A stretch of DNA of 64,000 nucleotides from Cheiracanthium punctorium. Its lineage: Eukaryota > Arthropoda > Arachnida > Araneae > Cheiracanthiidae. Every line of letters starts with the position of its first letter. Position 1 is the stretch's first letter. The notes beneath the pieces are model-generated. The model saw only the letters and a program-made list of their open reading frames with translations. It did not search any database and had not been told where the DNA came from. The DNA lies in NCBI GenBank assembly GCA_038373885.1, contig JAWZYV010016535.1, positions 1,178,001-1,242,000 of the forward strand, read 5' to 3'. Below, one piece after another: positions 35,569 to 48,136 of the stretch. The position numbers were made by a program, and so were the translations under genes.

Positions 35569-38274
35569 CTAGCAGCGAAACCCGGCGTTGCTCGGGTTAA
35601 AATACACCCCATGTTTAATGGTATAAAAAATATTTAAGGATCCATTTTTTAATGTAGATAATTTAGATTTCTATCTTAGATACTAAGAGACTTATTCGAC
35701 CATTAAACATGCGGTGTATAGAAAGTATATCAAATTATTTAACTAATTGAAATAATTATAAGTTAAAATAAGAAACATCTTAGTAAATCGAAAATTTATG
35801 TTTTATTTACATATTATATTATACATTGACACTTTTTATTTTTATTACATTTTTTTTTTAATTTCTTTTTACAATACTTGCTTATAGACTACATTTATGG
35901 TTTTATTGTCCGGACTGTAAATGAACAAATTTCGAGGTGATCCTACTTGTGAGCATGCAACGTATAATTGGCCGTGTGCAAAGCATGGTTTCTTCAAGTC
36001 AACGCCACAGTATTGGAATGTTTGGCCCTGTGCTTTGTTGATAGTCATGCTGTAAGCCAACTTCACTGGGAAATTGTAAGCATTTAAAAGTAAAGGGCCA
36101 TCTATTTGATAGTAAAGGTATCCGTGGTATAAATACTATTTGTCCTGACATAAGTTATCGCATCCTGAGCATATTGATGCATGTGATGTAGACTTCCAGT
36201 AAATGTCGATGGCAAGATGACCAATTTTCCCATGGTATCAACGTTTCCATCATTTAACATTGCATCTCTCAAATGGATGTATTCATCCGAACGCAACTTT
36301 CGTTGATTATGGCGAATAAATTCTAATCTTTCCGACTCAATTTTAGCATACATGTCTACAATAAACTGCTGAAATAACTGCCGACAGTTTAAAATATGGT
36401 TATATTCATCATTTGTAGTCATCATTCGATAAGCATGAAATTGCATAGCTTAGTTTCGACACCTGTAGCTGGATCCATTTGTTGAAGTGATAACCATCCT
36501 AACCTTGCCAAAAAATTAGCGGATACTGTAGCGCATCATAACTACGATGTGTTTCAGCAATACGTTGCAATTCATTACTTCGGCGTTCAGTAATATCACG
36601 ACGACAACATTTGTTATCAACAATTACTACAACAACTCCTTTCGTTTGAGATGCATTGAACCTTCCTTCGTGTTGACCGGCTGGTCTTTTATCTGCTCGA
36701 ATAACGATCTTATAATTATCTGCAGCCATTTGGTCTAGAGAAGTCTTAAACACATTGATTAGTTGATTATGATTATGAAGTAGACGTTGTAATTTTTGAA
36801 TAATATCTCGTTGTAGTCCCTGAATGTTGGAGCAACGTTGGTCTGTTTCAAGTTCTTCGTTACCAACAAAATATATTTGAAGAAATTTTGGAGTTTTATT
36901 GGGCATCGGCAGAAGTGAACCTACTCGGTGATAAATTTGGATTTGAACCTTAAAAACCGGGCTCCAAATGAAGTCATTTGAAAACAACAGTTGTATCGAC
37001 GTATATTTTGCAGAAAATGATTGGAATCTGGTGTTTTCCAGTCATATTTGCGAGTAATTCTGGTTGTGGTACATCTAATGCTGGTAAATTGACTTTACCA
37101 CTCGAACAGCACATACCAGCAGTTTCGCCTTTAAATTTCCGCGCATGACGATACTCGCATATCGGATCCATTTTTCCGATGATAATATTTGAATGTTCAC
37201 TGTATTGTTTTTTGCAATCATAATGGAACACCCGAAGTTCTAAATTCTCAATTTTACTTGTAGCAGCTCATTTTTTTGCGTAAACTAGCCATTCTTTCTT
37301 TACTTCTTCTATTTTCCACTTCACGTTGATCAGCAGATTGACGATTTTTTAAGTGTTCTAATTTGGGATTGCACTTCTTCGTTAATAAGTGTTCTTTCTT
37401 CTTCGGTTAAATTTTCTCTAATTTTTTTTACTCCTTTACGAATATTTGAAATCCGTTTCTCTCTTTGTTCTTCTTTTTCAAGTTGACGTGCTACTTTTCT
37501 TCTTTTAGAATCCACTTGAGGTTTTGTAAATACTTTTTTACGCCTTGCCATTTTGTATATGTAATGTAATAAAGTTACACAAAATTAATCACTTGATTGC
37601 TATTACGGTGTCACTGAAGAACTCTCTTGAATATTCAGATAGTTTGTTCTTTTTCATTTGTCAAAATGACTTGAATTTGTTTAATTACTGTTCACTCTTA
37701 ATTACAATTAATCTTTTCTCGACTGCAAACACGATCAAACTGACGAAAAGTCACTGAATTTCGGTTTATATATCATAACACATCGAAATTGCTAGTACCA
37801 GAACACTCTAGAATATTCAAATAATTTGTTCTTTTACACTTATTAAAATAACTTGAATTTGTTTCAGGTAAAATGGTTCGCAGACGATAATTGCTAGAGA
37901 TTCAGTTTTCCTGCTGATATGGCAACAGACGATAAACGTTAAATTTTAATATTTTATTGGAGTTGAAATTCAGAAGTTCTCATGAATTAGAATAGGACAG
38001 ATATATATTTTTTCACATTTTCGCCACCCACAACCACCCACCGCGACCAAACTCCCTTACTTTCACCGTGAGGCCAAGGGGTATTTACCCCCCCAACAGG
38101 AAGTTAATTCGAGTTGGTGGTGATAGAGAAAACCCTGTCTTTACAAACGAACATTAACATTTTATATATATATTAAGATTAAGATTTTCAGAGTTCTGCG
38201 TGCAGTAGGTTTGTCTGGAGACCGCACACATACAGACAGACAGATTTACAAACATTCATTTTTATTATTATAGA
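35569..38274 (-). mobile_element. Helitron with both ends, internally deleted
   Basis: On the minus strand the element starts TCTATAATAATAAAAATG after an A (38275) and ends with a hairpin (AACCCG, 8-nt loop, CGGGTT), eight bases, then CTAG followed by T (35568). A|TC...CTAG|T is the canonical Helitron insertion. The coding part joins the N-terminal replication-protein region to the last ~65 residues of the helicase, so nearly all of the Rep nuclease and helicase is missing. At 2.7 kb it is about half the usual autonomous length. Confidence 0.9.
35869..37551 (-). pseudogene. Helitron Rep/helicase remnant (deletion fusion)
   Basis: Reading from 37551: a basic start (MARRKKVFTKPQ), then after frameshifts the block MDPICEYRHARKFKGE / GMCCSSGKVNLPAL (36974-37231), the SLLPMPNKTPKFLQIYF block (36499-36987), and the Helitron_like_N domain proper with AYRMMTTND, LFQQFIVDMYAKIE, EYIHLRDA and STFTGSLHHMHQYAQDA (36102-36446). 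The Rep frame ends just after YVR. From 36066 the helicase C-terminus appears: SMTINKAQGQTF, HGQLYVACSQVGSP. The HUH nuclease and Walker motifs are absent. The remnant cannot drive rolling-circle transposition by itself. Confidence 0.88.
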
Positions 38275-39836
38275 TTTACTTAAACAATGTGTATTTTAAG
38301 GGAGGTGTTCGGAACCCTTCAGTTAAAATTGTTTGCGGAATGGATATAGTGAACTGATATTTCCAGGAATGTTAACTCCAACATTCGATTTGGGAGCACC
38401 TCAGGAGCAGAAAAAATTTCATTTGGCAACACCTCGGGAGCACAAAAAATATAGTTTCCGAGAGGAAAACTAAGATTTGGGATCAGAATTAACATGATTC
38501 TGGAGTATAAAATTGAAGATTTGGGAACACGACCAGTGTTGACTCTAGAAAAAAAGGGCTGCCAGGGGGGGGGGATTTCAAAAAGGGCACTTTGGGGTTC
38601 TATGAGAATGTACAGGTAGATAACATATATAGAAACTGGTTTTGAAACTATCTGATCCCTGAAACATTAACATGTAGAGTTGTAATATGTGTTCTGACTT
38701 ACAATGCATAGTCAGATTTTTTCCAATTTGTCTTAGTTTCCTCCCCCTCTTCTTTCTGAGAAAATATCCTGTAGAAGTAAGTGTAAGCGAAATAGGAAAA
38801 ATTATTTGTTGATAATATTTTTCTCTAAACATGACATAAATATGTGAATTAAATCTGTACATAACTAGAAGTTATTGATTAAAAAAAAAAAAGTTTTAAT
38901 ATAAGTAATTTTGAATTTTCTGCTTAATTTTTTTTTCTCAAAATTATGTAATGTAGATGTTTATTATTTATAAGAATAGTACATTATTGAAGAAGGTTTC
39001 AGAAATTTTTAGCCAGACATGATTTGTTAAGCAGTAGGGGAAGGCAGAGGGACTGTTAATTTTTGTTCTTCAATTTTATCACACTATCACTACTGGACCA
39101 CAATTACTGGATCACATTCATATAAGATATTTCACCTATATCGGTACAAACTTTTAAACAGAAAAGGACTGCCAATGTAAGTGGATTAGGATAGATGTGT
39201 TTAGCATGTAATAAAAATAATAAAATTTCTGCAGTGCTGGATGTATAAAATTTAATAATATAAATCAGAATTTTATTTAAATTCTTTTGTTCGCAATAAT
39301 TATTGAATAATTACCAAATAAAGATTTTTAAAGTTACTGAATATGTACCTTTATTACTATCAGACATTATTCGAAATTGCATCAAACAATTTAACTCATC
39401 CATCAATTGATAACTATAGAAATTGGGAAAATTGAATTCAAAACACATAAGATTGCTAGAATAAATTGCATAGTCATGCGAATTTTGTATTACATCCAAT
39501 GGTTGGAATGTACAACACCATATCAAATCACTGAAATAAATTTGTTCTTCTTCTTTCACTACTAATTTAATGTTTACTCATTCATGAAAAGTGAAAATAA
39601 GATTTTTTAAAAAGCACTATTCTTTAAAATAAAAAATAATTACTACATGTAAGTTTTTTAGCAGGTATAAAATAAATATTTTTTTAAACTCACAGAATTG
39701 TCCAAAGGTATAAAATAAAGTTTAACATATTTTATATAATTTATTTTTCATAAAGCTTCATTTTTAATTTTTCGTAACATACTTAAAAAGGTCTCTTTAA
39801 AAACACTAAATTTTCTTTCTTAAACCTTGCTTTAAT

Positions 39837-42800
39837 CACTGGCGCCGACTTGTAAAAATTATTAGGGGGGCTCGTATCCTTACGGAGGAGAAGGGGGGCA
39901 CAAAATCCTTCCCTCCGTCAGTAGAATAAAGGGATTCAGAAATTTTAGAATTGAAATTTCAAAATGGGCTTTTTTAACATAACACTTGCATTAAAATAAA
40001 AAGAATTCCATTTCATAAAATTTTCAAAATTTTTTGAACTCATTTTTTAAATTAAGTATTTGAACTCAGGATCTCGAATCAGTCTTCAGTACACATATGA
40101 ACAAAGCAAATCTCCCTTCTGAAAGAATAGGTGAAGTTTAATTAAGTTAATAATAGCATAACGAATAAAATCTTTTTCGAAATGCATTTAATGATAATTT
40201 CATAGGAGAGAAGAAAATGCATGCAGTCAAATGTGAAAAACTATTCTGCAAAACATTACTCCAGTTAATATTTCAAAATACCCTAACAAAGAAGTGCAAA
40301 TGAGAAAAATTCCAAAATTTGGATTATTTTATTTCCTTGCAAATATTCATCAGAGATAATTTTTACTAATATAAAATGTTAGTTTTTATTTTAATACATG
40401 ATGAAATACCCATAAAGGGAATCGACTTTAATTAAATATCACACTACTTTAAGACAGAAAAACTGATCACATTTAAATTGCATTTCTTTGTCAACTTTTT
40501 ACAGATTGAATTTAAAATTATAAAAAAAACACATAAGCAACGAAGTATTAAATATCTCCTTTCCCTGTATTAAAACAAACCAAACGGATATACAAACCGT
40601 CATACAAAGTTATAAGTCTTCTCTTCTTAACATACCTATATTAAACGGATTTCTGTAATTTTAATCGTAAAAAATAAATAAATAAATAAAATAAAATAAA
40701 AATAAAATATACTTTTAAATTCATTCTCATAGTATTTGCACAGCAGTAACAAAATTCATTTTCCAATAAATATCATCCTTGTTAACATTTAAAAATGATT
40801 TAACAAAGAAATTCAAGTGCGACGATATATCAAAAGTCAGTGTCTACATCAGAGTTCAGAGTCTTAGATATTCATAAACATTTTAGTTTATGAATATAAG
40901 TTTCATGTAAAATGAAACTTAGTTTAATGTAAAATGAAAAATTTCATTTTACATTAAACTAAGAATACTCCTATCATCTTTCAATAACATTAAACTGAAA
41001 ACGAAATGAAATGTTGAAATGTGTTGTTATGGCCAATTATCTGCTCGAGGGATCCAGGCTCTAGGCCAGTGTTTCTCAACCTTTAATGGGTGACGGCACA
41101 CCGAAAATATCTAGAATTATTTCTGACACGCCTGAACATAAAAATTGCAAAGGTTGTGTGATACAAAAAATTGATAAATACAAATAACTTTAAAAAATTG
41201 TTTATTTACCAAAAAAAAAATGATAATAATACATTCAATGGAAGGACTAAGCCTGTTTTTGCATGGGTCTTGCTGCAAACAGCTGTTTCAAAAATTGGCA
41301 GAACGGTTTTCCATGCTATGAAATAAAAGTTTCGCTCTTTTTGGTGTATAGCTTACTGAAAGTGAACAAGACAGGTCATGATAGATAGAAAATTTTATAT
41401 CGCTGATATGACACCATGCAGTTTTAAAATTTTTTTTAAAGCCCTGGCGGCACATTAGACTATATCTCACGGCACATCAGTGTGCCGCTGCACACAGGTT
41501 GAGAAACACTGCTCTAGGCCAGGGGGGGGGGGGGATTGCCCCGATTGCCCTCCGTGGGGGACTTGGGAATAGACTCGACATATAAAAACTCTTGCACTTT
41601 AAATCACAATTCTTTTTGGAAATCGTTCCAGATTACCTTTACAATTACCAAAAATATTAAACTAACACACAAGCAATTGGTAAGTGAAAGACGCGCCTGG
41701 CTAAATGGACACATAGTATCCATTTCATAAACTAAAACCATAATGAATTGTGTTATTTGAAATTTATTGTGATGATATTTGTGCAACAATATATGAAAAT
41801 TAATTTTTATTCAGTACGGAAAAAAGTTGTATAAAATATAATCCTGTTTTATATTTAAAAGTGGAATAACACAGAAACAGATATGCAATGCCAACATTAT
41901 CACTCTAAATTATTGTAGATATTTACAGACAATTTAAAAAAAATACTCAACATTTTCACTGTACAATAATATAAGAATACTAAATAAAATAATATTAAAA
42001 ATGGAAACAAAATGAATGAAATCAAAATCAAAATCAACGTCATGTTACTTTTAAACGTTTTTTATTTTCATGTACCTTGCAATTATAAAGAGAAATTCAT
42101 CCAAAACAACGAGTCTTCTTAAAGGTATAAAATTTCACGGTTTTAAATGTTCGTTTCTAAATTTTCGTATCTATGGGTAAACTTACAAAAATCTTTGAAA
42201 ATCGTAGGGGGGCTGGAAGGCTGCTAGGTAGCGCTCACCCCGCGTAGCCTGTCACTTCTGGATACGCCCCTGGTGGGGGAGGAGAGTTTTATATGTAAAA
42301 ACAGTAGATAAGGGAAAACAATTTTAAAATATAATTCAGAAGCTGGCTCCTCGAAGATTTTTATGAAATCATTTTTATTTAGTTCTTAACTGTAGCTAAA
42401 TCAGAATACCAAATAGCGTAATAGCGGACTAATAGCGTTCGATATTAGTCCGCAACTGTATTAAACATCAATTTTTCATCTATCTCGCAAGTTCTTCATG
42501 ATTTGAAATCTTCAAACTTAAATTTGACAATTAATTTTCAGATTTGAATTGTTTTTAAGTCGCATTTAAACGGTTTATTTTCTGCATTGAAACTTAATAC
42601 TGGTGGGAAATGGGAAAATCTCCCTTATGTTCAGACGTCTACAGAAGAGTCTACATCTCACAATAGAACAAAAGTAAAAGCGTTTGCTGTACTGATAAAA
42701 AAAAAAGAAAATTACATGAGAAAGAAAGACAGAGGAAACTCTCGATGCACTCACTACTTTTAGGATTCTTAAGTTTAACCGATTTGGAGGAAGAAATATG

Positions 42801-42909
42801 ATTTGACAGTAAAAAGTTTGGAGTGAACTTTTTGAAGGGGCTCAGCCCCCTGAATAAAAATATTGGGGGGGCTGAAGCCCCTTCAAGCCCCATGAAGTCG
42901 GCGCCTATG
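39837..42909. mobile_element. Level 3 hAT-like element, 3.1 kb, 8-bp duplication
   Basis: The ends CACTGGCGCCGACTT and AAGTCGGCGCCTATG are inverted repeats sharing GGCGCCGACTT. GCTTTAAT is duplicated exactly at 39829-39836 and 42910-42917, the 8 bp typical of hAT. The body is AT-rich without readable transposase. A hAT-style end (GGATACGCCCCTGG near 42261) inside it may be a further relic. Confidence 0.8.
41067..41511. mobile_element. Level 4 hAT MITE with perfect 16-bp ends
   Basis: CAGTGTTTCTCAACCT and AGGTTGAGAAACACTG are perfect inverted ends, and CTCTAGGC is duplicated at 41059-41066 and 41512-41519. Terminal sequence CAGTG(T/G)TTCTCAACC is shared with Charlie-type hAT elements of animals. 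Subterminal GGCACAC / GGCACAT motifs recur at both ends. At 445 bp and with no coding frame it is non-autonomous; its perfect ends make it the youngest layer of the nest. Confidence 0.9.
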
Positions 42910-43204
42910 GCTTTAATCTTTTGAAAATGAAAAAAGTATTAATATTTTATTTTAACTATCAAATGTTTTTAATCAGCTTAAAATAATTAAAATATTAAAA
43001 ATAATTAACATCCTGTTGCCAGAAGTACTCAAATTATATATTAAAAAACCTTCCAAAATTATTTCAATTTTTTTTTTTTTTTTTAGTTTTTAAAAACTGA
43101 AAATAAGCTTAAATTGATTACAATTTGTTTTATGAATAACCTAGCTGTTAACTTATGACACAGTTTGCTTTCTTAAGACATTTGCAAAACGTTGCAAATC
43201 GTGT

Positions 43205-43405
43205 GATTTTCAGATCGATTTGAGTGGATAAAGCCACTGAACATGGTAGACGACTGAAGTATTGAAGTGCGGCCGCGCGACTGTCAATCTGGAGTTTTTG
43301 TCGGTTTCATCAGATATAACGTCAATACACGTTAGAACTCTTTAAAAAGTCATCCAGCCAAGGCACTTCCCTTAAGAGATATTCCTTGTCTAGGCTTGCC
43401 ATAAC
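43205..43405 (+). repeat. tRNA-derived SINE (family A), diverged copy
   Basis: The head reads GGATAAAGCCACTGAACATGGTAGACGACTGAAGTATTGAAG and the body contains TCTGGAGTTTTTGTCGGTTTCATCAG, GTTAGAACTCTTTAAAAAG and CCAAGGCACTTCCC, in the same order as other family A copies. It lies in the right half of the level 2 element. No duplication is recognised. Confidence 0.5.
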
Positions 43406-44677
43406 AAACAACCAAATCCTGCAGAATTTTCGAATTGCTAAACGTCGTTTTGCTATAGAATACTTTCTGTATCATCCATAATTATATATGGTTAGTAAAT
43501 AACTGTTATACATTAAGAATAATCTGTACTAGGAAAGCCGATTAAAAAGAGGTAATTGTTTAGCGGGAAATAAAAAAAACTTGCTAGTGTGCCAAACTAT
43601 TAAAAACACCGAGAAGAGAATAACTATATACAGCTAGCGACGAACTCTGGAATAATGATTGTTTGATAATTCACGACTACATTTATCAAACGTAGCTACT
43701 GATATTTGAGGATTGACAGAGAATCTAAAATTTTTAGATAACTTTAGAAAATTTTGAATTTCCCAACCATATTTTCTTCCCCCAACTCCTAAATGAAATG
43801 CCCGGCCGATTTGGCTTCTCACTGAGTCAGCAAAAGCAAAACATACTAGAGAGGCCCCTTTTCAAGTTTCTCGGCTGGCGCAAATGAAAACAAAGACAAT
43901 AAAAAAGGTAGTAACAGTATTTTAATCTGAAAGAATAGAATATTTGAAAAAGGCATTTGTGGGAAGATCCGATTTCATAGACGGTTTTTGTGAAAGAGCA
44001 GCTTTCAATCGAACCTATTTTTATGATGGAATTATTGTACTCAATCGTATTTCTGTGATCATTTTAATTAACGTTTTTTTGTGATGGGCCGCAAATGGTA
44101 TGTAGGAAATAAAAAGTGGTTATTGTTGACTAATAATAATGTAAAAGCAGGAGAGTGCAGAAAGAAGAAAAATAGGGCTGCCGGGCACTAAAAAGACGAT
44201 AAAAAGGCCGCCGGGCACCTTGCAAAATCAATCTAGAGTCAACACTAATACACAATAAATGCAGATAAAAAAAGCAGTTTGCAAGCGTGGCAAAAAATTA
44301 ACAGAGTAAAAATGACGTATTTAGCACAGCTCGGCACAAAAATTGGCTAAAAGCACAGTTTGGTGCAAGATTTACATTTTGGCGCAGCTCGGCGCAATAT
44401 TAACATCCCTGTATTTCAGTCCCTTGAAGGTTCACTATAGTGGTGTATGGCAGTATGTCAATTCATGCTCAAAACATTTAATATGCAGCTTAAATTTGAT
44501 TAGATTAATCAAAGTGGCAAATTTTGTGCCAATTTGTGCAACAGTCAGTACATTCATAGCAAAAATTAACATACAAACAGAAGTACAGTACATAATTCAA
44601 GATGACTAATATGAACTGTTAAAGAGGACCACCTGGAGAGTTTATCAACAGATATACAGATACATGAGCATAAATAT

Positions 44678-45161
44678 TGTTAAGAAATTGTAATGTGGTT
44701 TTCCCATGCCAATATGTACAGCGGGAAAGGGTGCTGTACAGGCATTGTTGCAAGTGAAATGAGCATGTAACCCCTTGACCTTGGCAACCATTTTGGCGAC
44801 AAAAAGAAAGTTCTCAAAAGTGGTAGAATTTTGGTTCTAGCTCAATTAGAAGTTTCTGGAAAAGCCTAGAAAAAACGATGTCATATCCCATACAACGTCA
44901 CATCAGCTTGCAATTCTATAAATAAAGAAGTTGCCCTCATAGTGAGTTAGTGCATGATAGCCTGCAAAGCGAGATGTTGACATTGCACTTTGAATAGTGT
45001 TATTCTTGTGTTATTTTAAATGATCCGCTGTGATATGTGTTAAAACTGCTGCATCAGTTGTGAGTTATTAGTGTTCTGATTTGGTGAATAAAGTGTTATA
45101 TTTGTTTTTTTTGAGCTTGCTGTGCTATTTATCACTTACCCACTACTAGATTTTTGTAACA
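44678..45161 (+). mobile_element. Solo LTR with 4-bp duplication
   Basis: The 484-bp segment starts TGTTAAGAAATTG and ends TTTTTGTAACA, so TGTTA and TAACA are short inverted ends. ATAT flanks both sides (44674-44677 and 45162-45165). A TATA-like TCTATAAATAAAG at about 44915 and AATAAAGTG at about 45088 fit the U3 promoter and R polyadenylation signals of a plus-oriented LTR. No attached coding region. Confidence 0.7.
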
Positions 45162-45587
45162 ATATTACATAGGATATGCAAGATAAAGATTTAGAAGTGA
45201 ATGTGTAGGGTTTGTACTCTTTAAAAGAACTCTAATCAAGTATTCAGGCAGATATCTGAGTATTCTCCTTTAAATTCGAACTCCTTTTTGCCTACTTCAA
45301 ATTGAGTTTTATCAATTTAGCATCTCAAGAGAGCTAACTATGCCAGTTTGGATAGTGTGAGCCATCCAATGTAATGGAGACCAGTTTTTGACATTTGCTG
45401 AAAAAAAATGAAATAACATCCCTCAAACTGCACAGAAACCTTCAACTTTTATTTTAAATAAGAAGAACATTCTGCTGCTTATAACATAATCTGCTAACAA
45501 CGATGTGCCAACAACATTATTTTTCATTTATATACAGCCCATCGATTCCAGTACAGCCCAGATCAATTACATACAGTAATTGAACAT

Positions 45588-46406
45588 GTGTTTTTGTTTG
45601 ATTTAGGGTTGATGGGAAAAAAAGGGCACAATCCGAAATTGCCTAATGAAACAAGATGGAATTCTGAAGAAGCCTGTATCTCGTCATTTATATACAATTA
45701 TCAAAAATATATAGGTATATCAATTGAACATAAAGATGATATTGACAAAAATATTTTAACTTTTTTGGACAATAAAGGGTTATATAGAGAATGTGTAAAC
45801 CTCCAAGTACAACTACCTGTTATTGTTAAAGCTCTTGATAAATTACAAACTGATAATTGCACTCTTGGACAGACAGTGGAAATCTGGTTGGATGCCATAG
45901 AAAGTAAAGAACTGTCATCATATGAAGACAACATTAAACAGAGGTTTGAACAGGCTCCAACTCCAGCTCATTTTTTGACAAATATGACAGACCCTGCTTT
46001 ACAGCGAAAAATATTGACAAAACAGCAAGAAAGTGCAGCTGAAGAGTTCTTACAAAAATTAAATCCTGAATTTGATATCAGTTTCAAGATGTTCCAAATA
46101 AAAGATAAGGATTATTATCCAGAGTCAATGTTTTCTCAGAGTGTGACTGAATCACTTCAAGCTAAAATGTGGTGGAAAGTGATGGGTTGCAAATCAGAAA
46201 AAAATGATCTTTTAAATACAGATTTTTGTAAATTTTTAGAAAATCTTCATACCATTACCTCTAAATCAGATTCCATTGAAAGGATTTTTTCCTCTTTTGG
46301 TCTGGTGTGGTCCAGACTTAGAAACAAACTTGGATGTGAAAAAGCCAAAAAATTAGTAAAAGTTAATAGATGTCTTAAGTACAAAAGAGTTGAAACAGAC
46401 TGGTAA
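45588..46406 (+). pseudogene. hAT-family transposase, C-terminal part
   Basis: The frame has NETRWNSEEACI near its start, a common hAT core motif, and ends in the family's dimerisation region: SKSDSIERIFSSFGLVWSRLRNKLG followed by AKKLVKVNRCL. The BED zinc finger and the first catalytic residues are absent. A good 3' splice-like signal (TTTTTGTTTGATTTAG, ending 45605) precedes GTTGATGG, so this may be the last exon of a split transposase gene rather than a simple truncation. No stop interrupts the 272 codons. A hAT-like end (GGGTTGGGCAAAATC at about 47592) may be its right terminus. Confidence 0.75.
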
Positions 46407-47160
46407 TGATGACAAATAAGAAATATTCTACTGTATTAAGGTGAAGGAATAAATTTATGATTATTTGATAAAAATTTGTTATTACTGAATTAAGTTGGGG
46501 CGAGGGTAGTTCATGTTTAATTAAGCAACATTTTAGATGGTTAAAACTGGATATTATAACATATGCAGAACTGTGAACTGGAAGAAATATTTGTTATAAA
46601 TTATTTTTTTTAGAATTAATTAATAGAATAAACTGAATAATTCTGCATATTTACATCATTAAAGTTAGGATTTACAGTATAAATTGAATTTTGTTATGAG
46701 TTTATGATAACGTAAATCAGCAGAGTACAGTGTATTGAGGAGGTCTCAATAATAAGGCAGATAAAATGAACATAAGTTTATTAAAAAAAAATTAAAATCA
46801 AATACATTCTGATCAATTACAAAAATGCCACCTGGCATTACCTCGCACTGCAACTTCCATTTGTTGGAGCTTTTATATATCTATTCATTTGCATATGTCT
46901 TACACAAATGACAAAACATGGAGGAAAATTTATAGCATGCATGTCGAAGCTTCGACTTTAAACAAAGAACAGAAAATTGTCTGATACATAACCTCTATCC
47001 TTTCGCTAGCAAGAAGGTAGAGGTCGCTACTATTGTGAACGAAAGAAAAAATATAGGGTCAGAAAATAGTTAAGTGTTTCAGAGAGGGAACAAACCCGAA
47101 AAGAAAATAAAATAAAAGTTAATTTTCCTAACAGTTTAAGAATCAACAATCTGGTGCACC
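46407..47160. other. Non-coding, nothing recognised
   Basis: AT-rich sequence after the hAT frame. No additional ORF or element boundary is supported. Confidence 0.4.
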
Positions 47161-47164
47161 ATCT

Positions 47165-47395
47165 TATTAAAGCTTGGAAATGTAAAAGATTGGAATACCT
47201 GAAAAAATTTGCTTACACTGATGACACTGAATTTTGTGACATTGATGAACTGAAAACTCAGATTACGGAGACCATTCAGACTACTGATCCTTCAATGCTT
47301 CACAGAATGTGGTTAGAAATCTTGTAATCTTGTGATGTGCAGCACATGACTAATAGTGCTCACATTGAAATTGTGCAATAAAACATTGAAGAAAA
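47165..47395 (+). pseudogene. Possible mariner/DDE_3 transposase C-terminal relic
   Basis: Translation gives KRLEYLKKFAYTDDTEF, IDELKTQITETI, DPSMLHRMWLEIL, a stop, and then VQHMTNSAHIEIV. The order resembles the end of insect DDE_3 transposases, which close with a TPxMLxRVWxEI block and a GAHIE motif. No catalytic part is present. This is recognition by pattern and could be wrong. Confidence 0.4.
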
Positions 47396-48076
47396 AAAAT
47401 TTGATATTTTGTTTATGGAACATAAAAAACTGTAAGTAAATATCTTTGTTTATTTGTACTTAAATTTTGAAAGTTTTACTATAGTTTACAGACATCCTAT
47501 ATTAGTTAGGCAATTTTATGTTGAAATTTTGAAAAAAACCCAGTTGGGTTTTTTCCTGGTTTTTTTTTTAAAAACCCACCAGGGTTTTTTTGGGTTGGGC
47601 AAAATCATAACAATGCTGATTTAGGTATCTTAAGGCGGTTCTGCTTGGAAATCATGCAACTTTTGAACAGCTTTTTAAAGAATTTAATTGCACTAGAGAC
47701 TCTTTACAGCTTGTACTGTGGCCTATTTTAAACAATAAACCTATATGAGTTACAAAACACTCAGGAAAAAATGCTAAAAATACAAAATTTTGCAATATTT
47801 CTCTAAACAGGTAAATACTTGACCTATTTTTTAAGGCTATTTTTGTGCTCATGAATTTTTTCTGAATGTTGCATGAGACATGCAGCTTTACTGTTAGTAT
47901 TAGTTCATAGTGCATTGGGTGAAGAAGCAATATTAATGATTTTGAGTGTTTAACATCATTGGTTTGTTTAGCTATTCAAAAGTCCTGTGACAACGATGAC
48001 TTAAAAAAAAAAATCTAAGATATGCAAACTTTGAGATTGTAAAAAGCATTTTAAAACTCATTCCATTGGTCATTCC

Positions 48077-48077
<1 letters not shown>

Positions 48078-48119
<42 letters not shown>
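48078..48119. repeat. 42-base poly-T tract
   Basis: An uninterrupted run of T, the longest homopolymer in the window. It may be the reversed tail of a minus-strand retroposon, but the sequence beside it (from 48120) looks like an LTR rather than a LINE or SINE. Confidence 0.7.
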
Positions 48120-48124
<5 letters not shown>

Positions 48125-48136
48125 AGAGTATATACA

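Larger units (their letters stand above)
38534..44247. mobile_element. Level 2 DNA element (TIR CAGTGTTGACTCTAGA)
   Basis: The left end CAGTGTTGACTCTAGA matches the inverted right end TAGTGTTGACTCTAGA at 15 of 16 positions. Next to both ends lies a G+C-rich GGGCTGCCAGG / GGCCGCCGGGCACC block. No exact target duplication could be identified. Apart from the 3.1-kb insertion it holds about 2.6 kb, with one minus-strand open frame at 39311-39559 of unknown nature. Confidence 0.7.
38364..44411. mobile_element. Outer (level 1) MITE of a four-level nest
   Basis: CAGGAATGTTAA at the left and the reverse complement of TTAATATTAACATCCCTG at the right (CAGGGATGTTAA) are terminal repeats. TATTTC is present outside both ends (38358-38363 and 44412-44417). 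Without the 5.7-kb insertion the element would be about 334 bp. Both halves carry G+C-rich GGAGCACCTC/CGCAGCTCGGCGC-type motifs. Confidence 0.55.
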
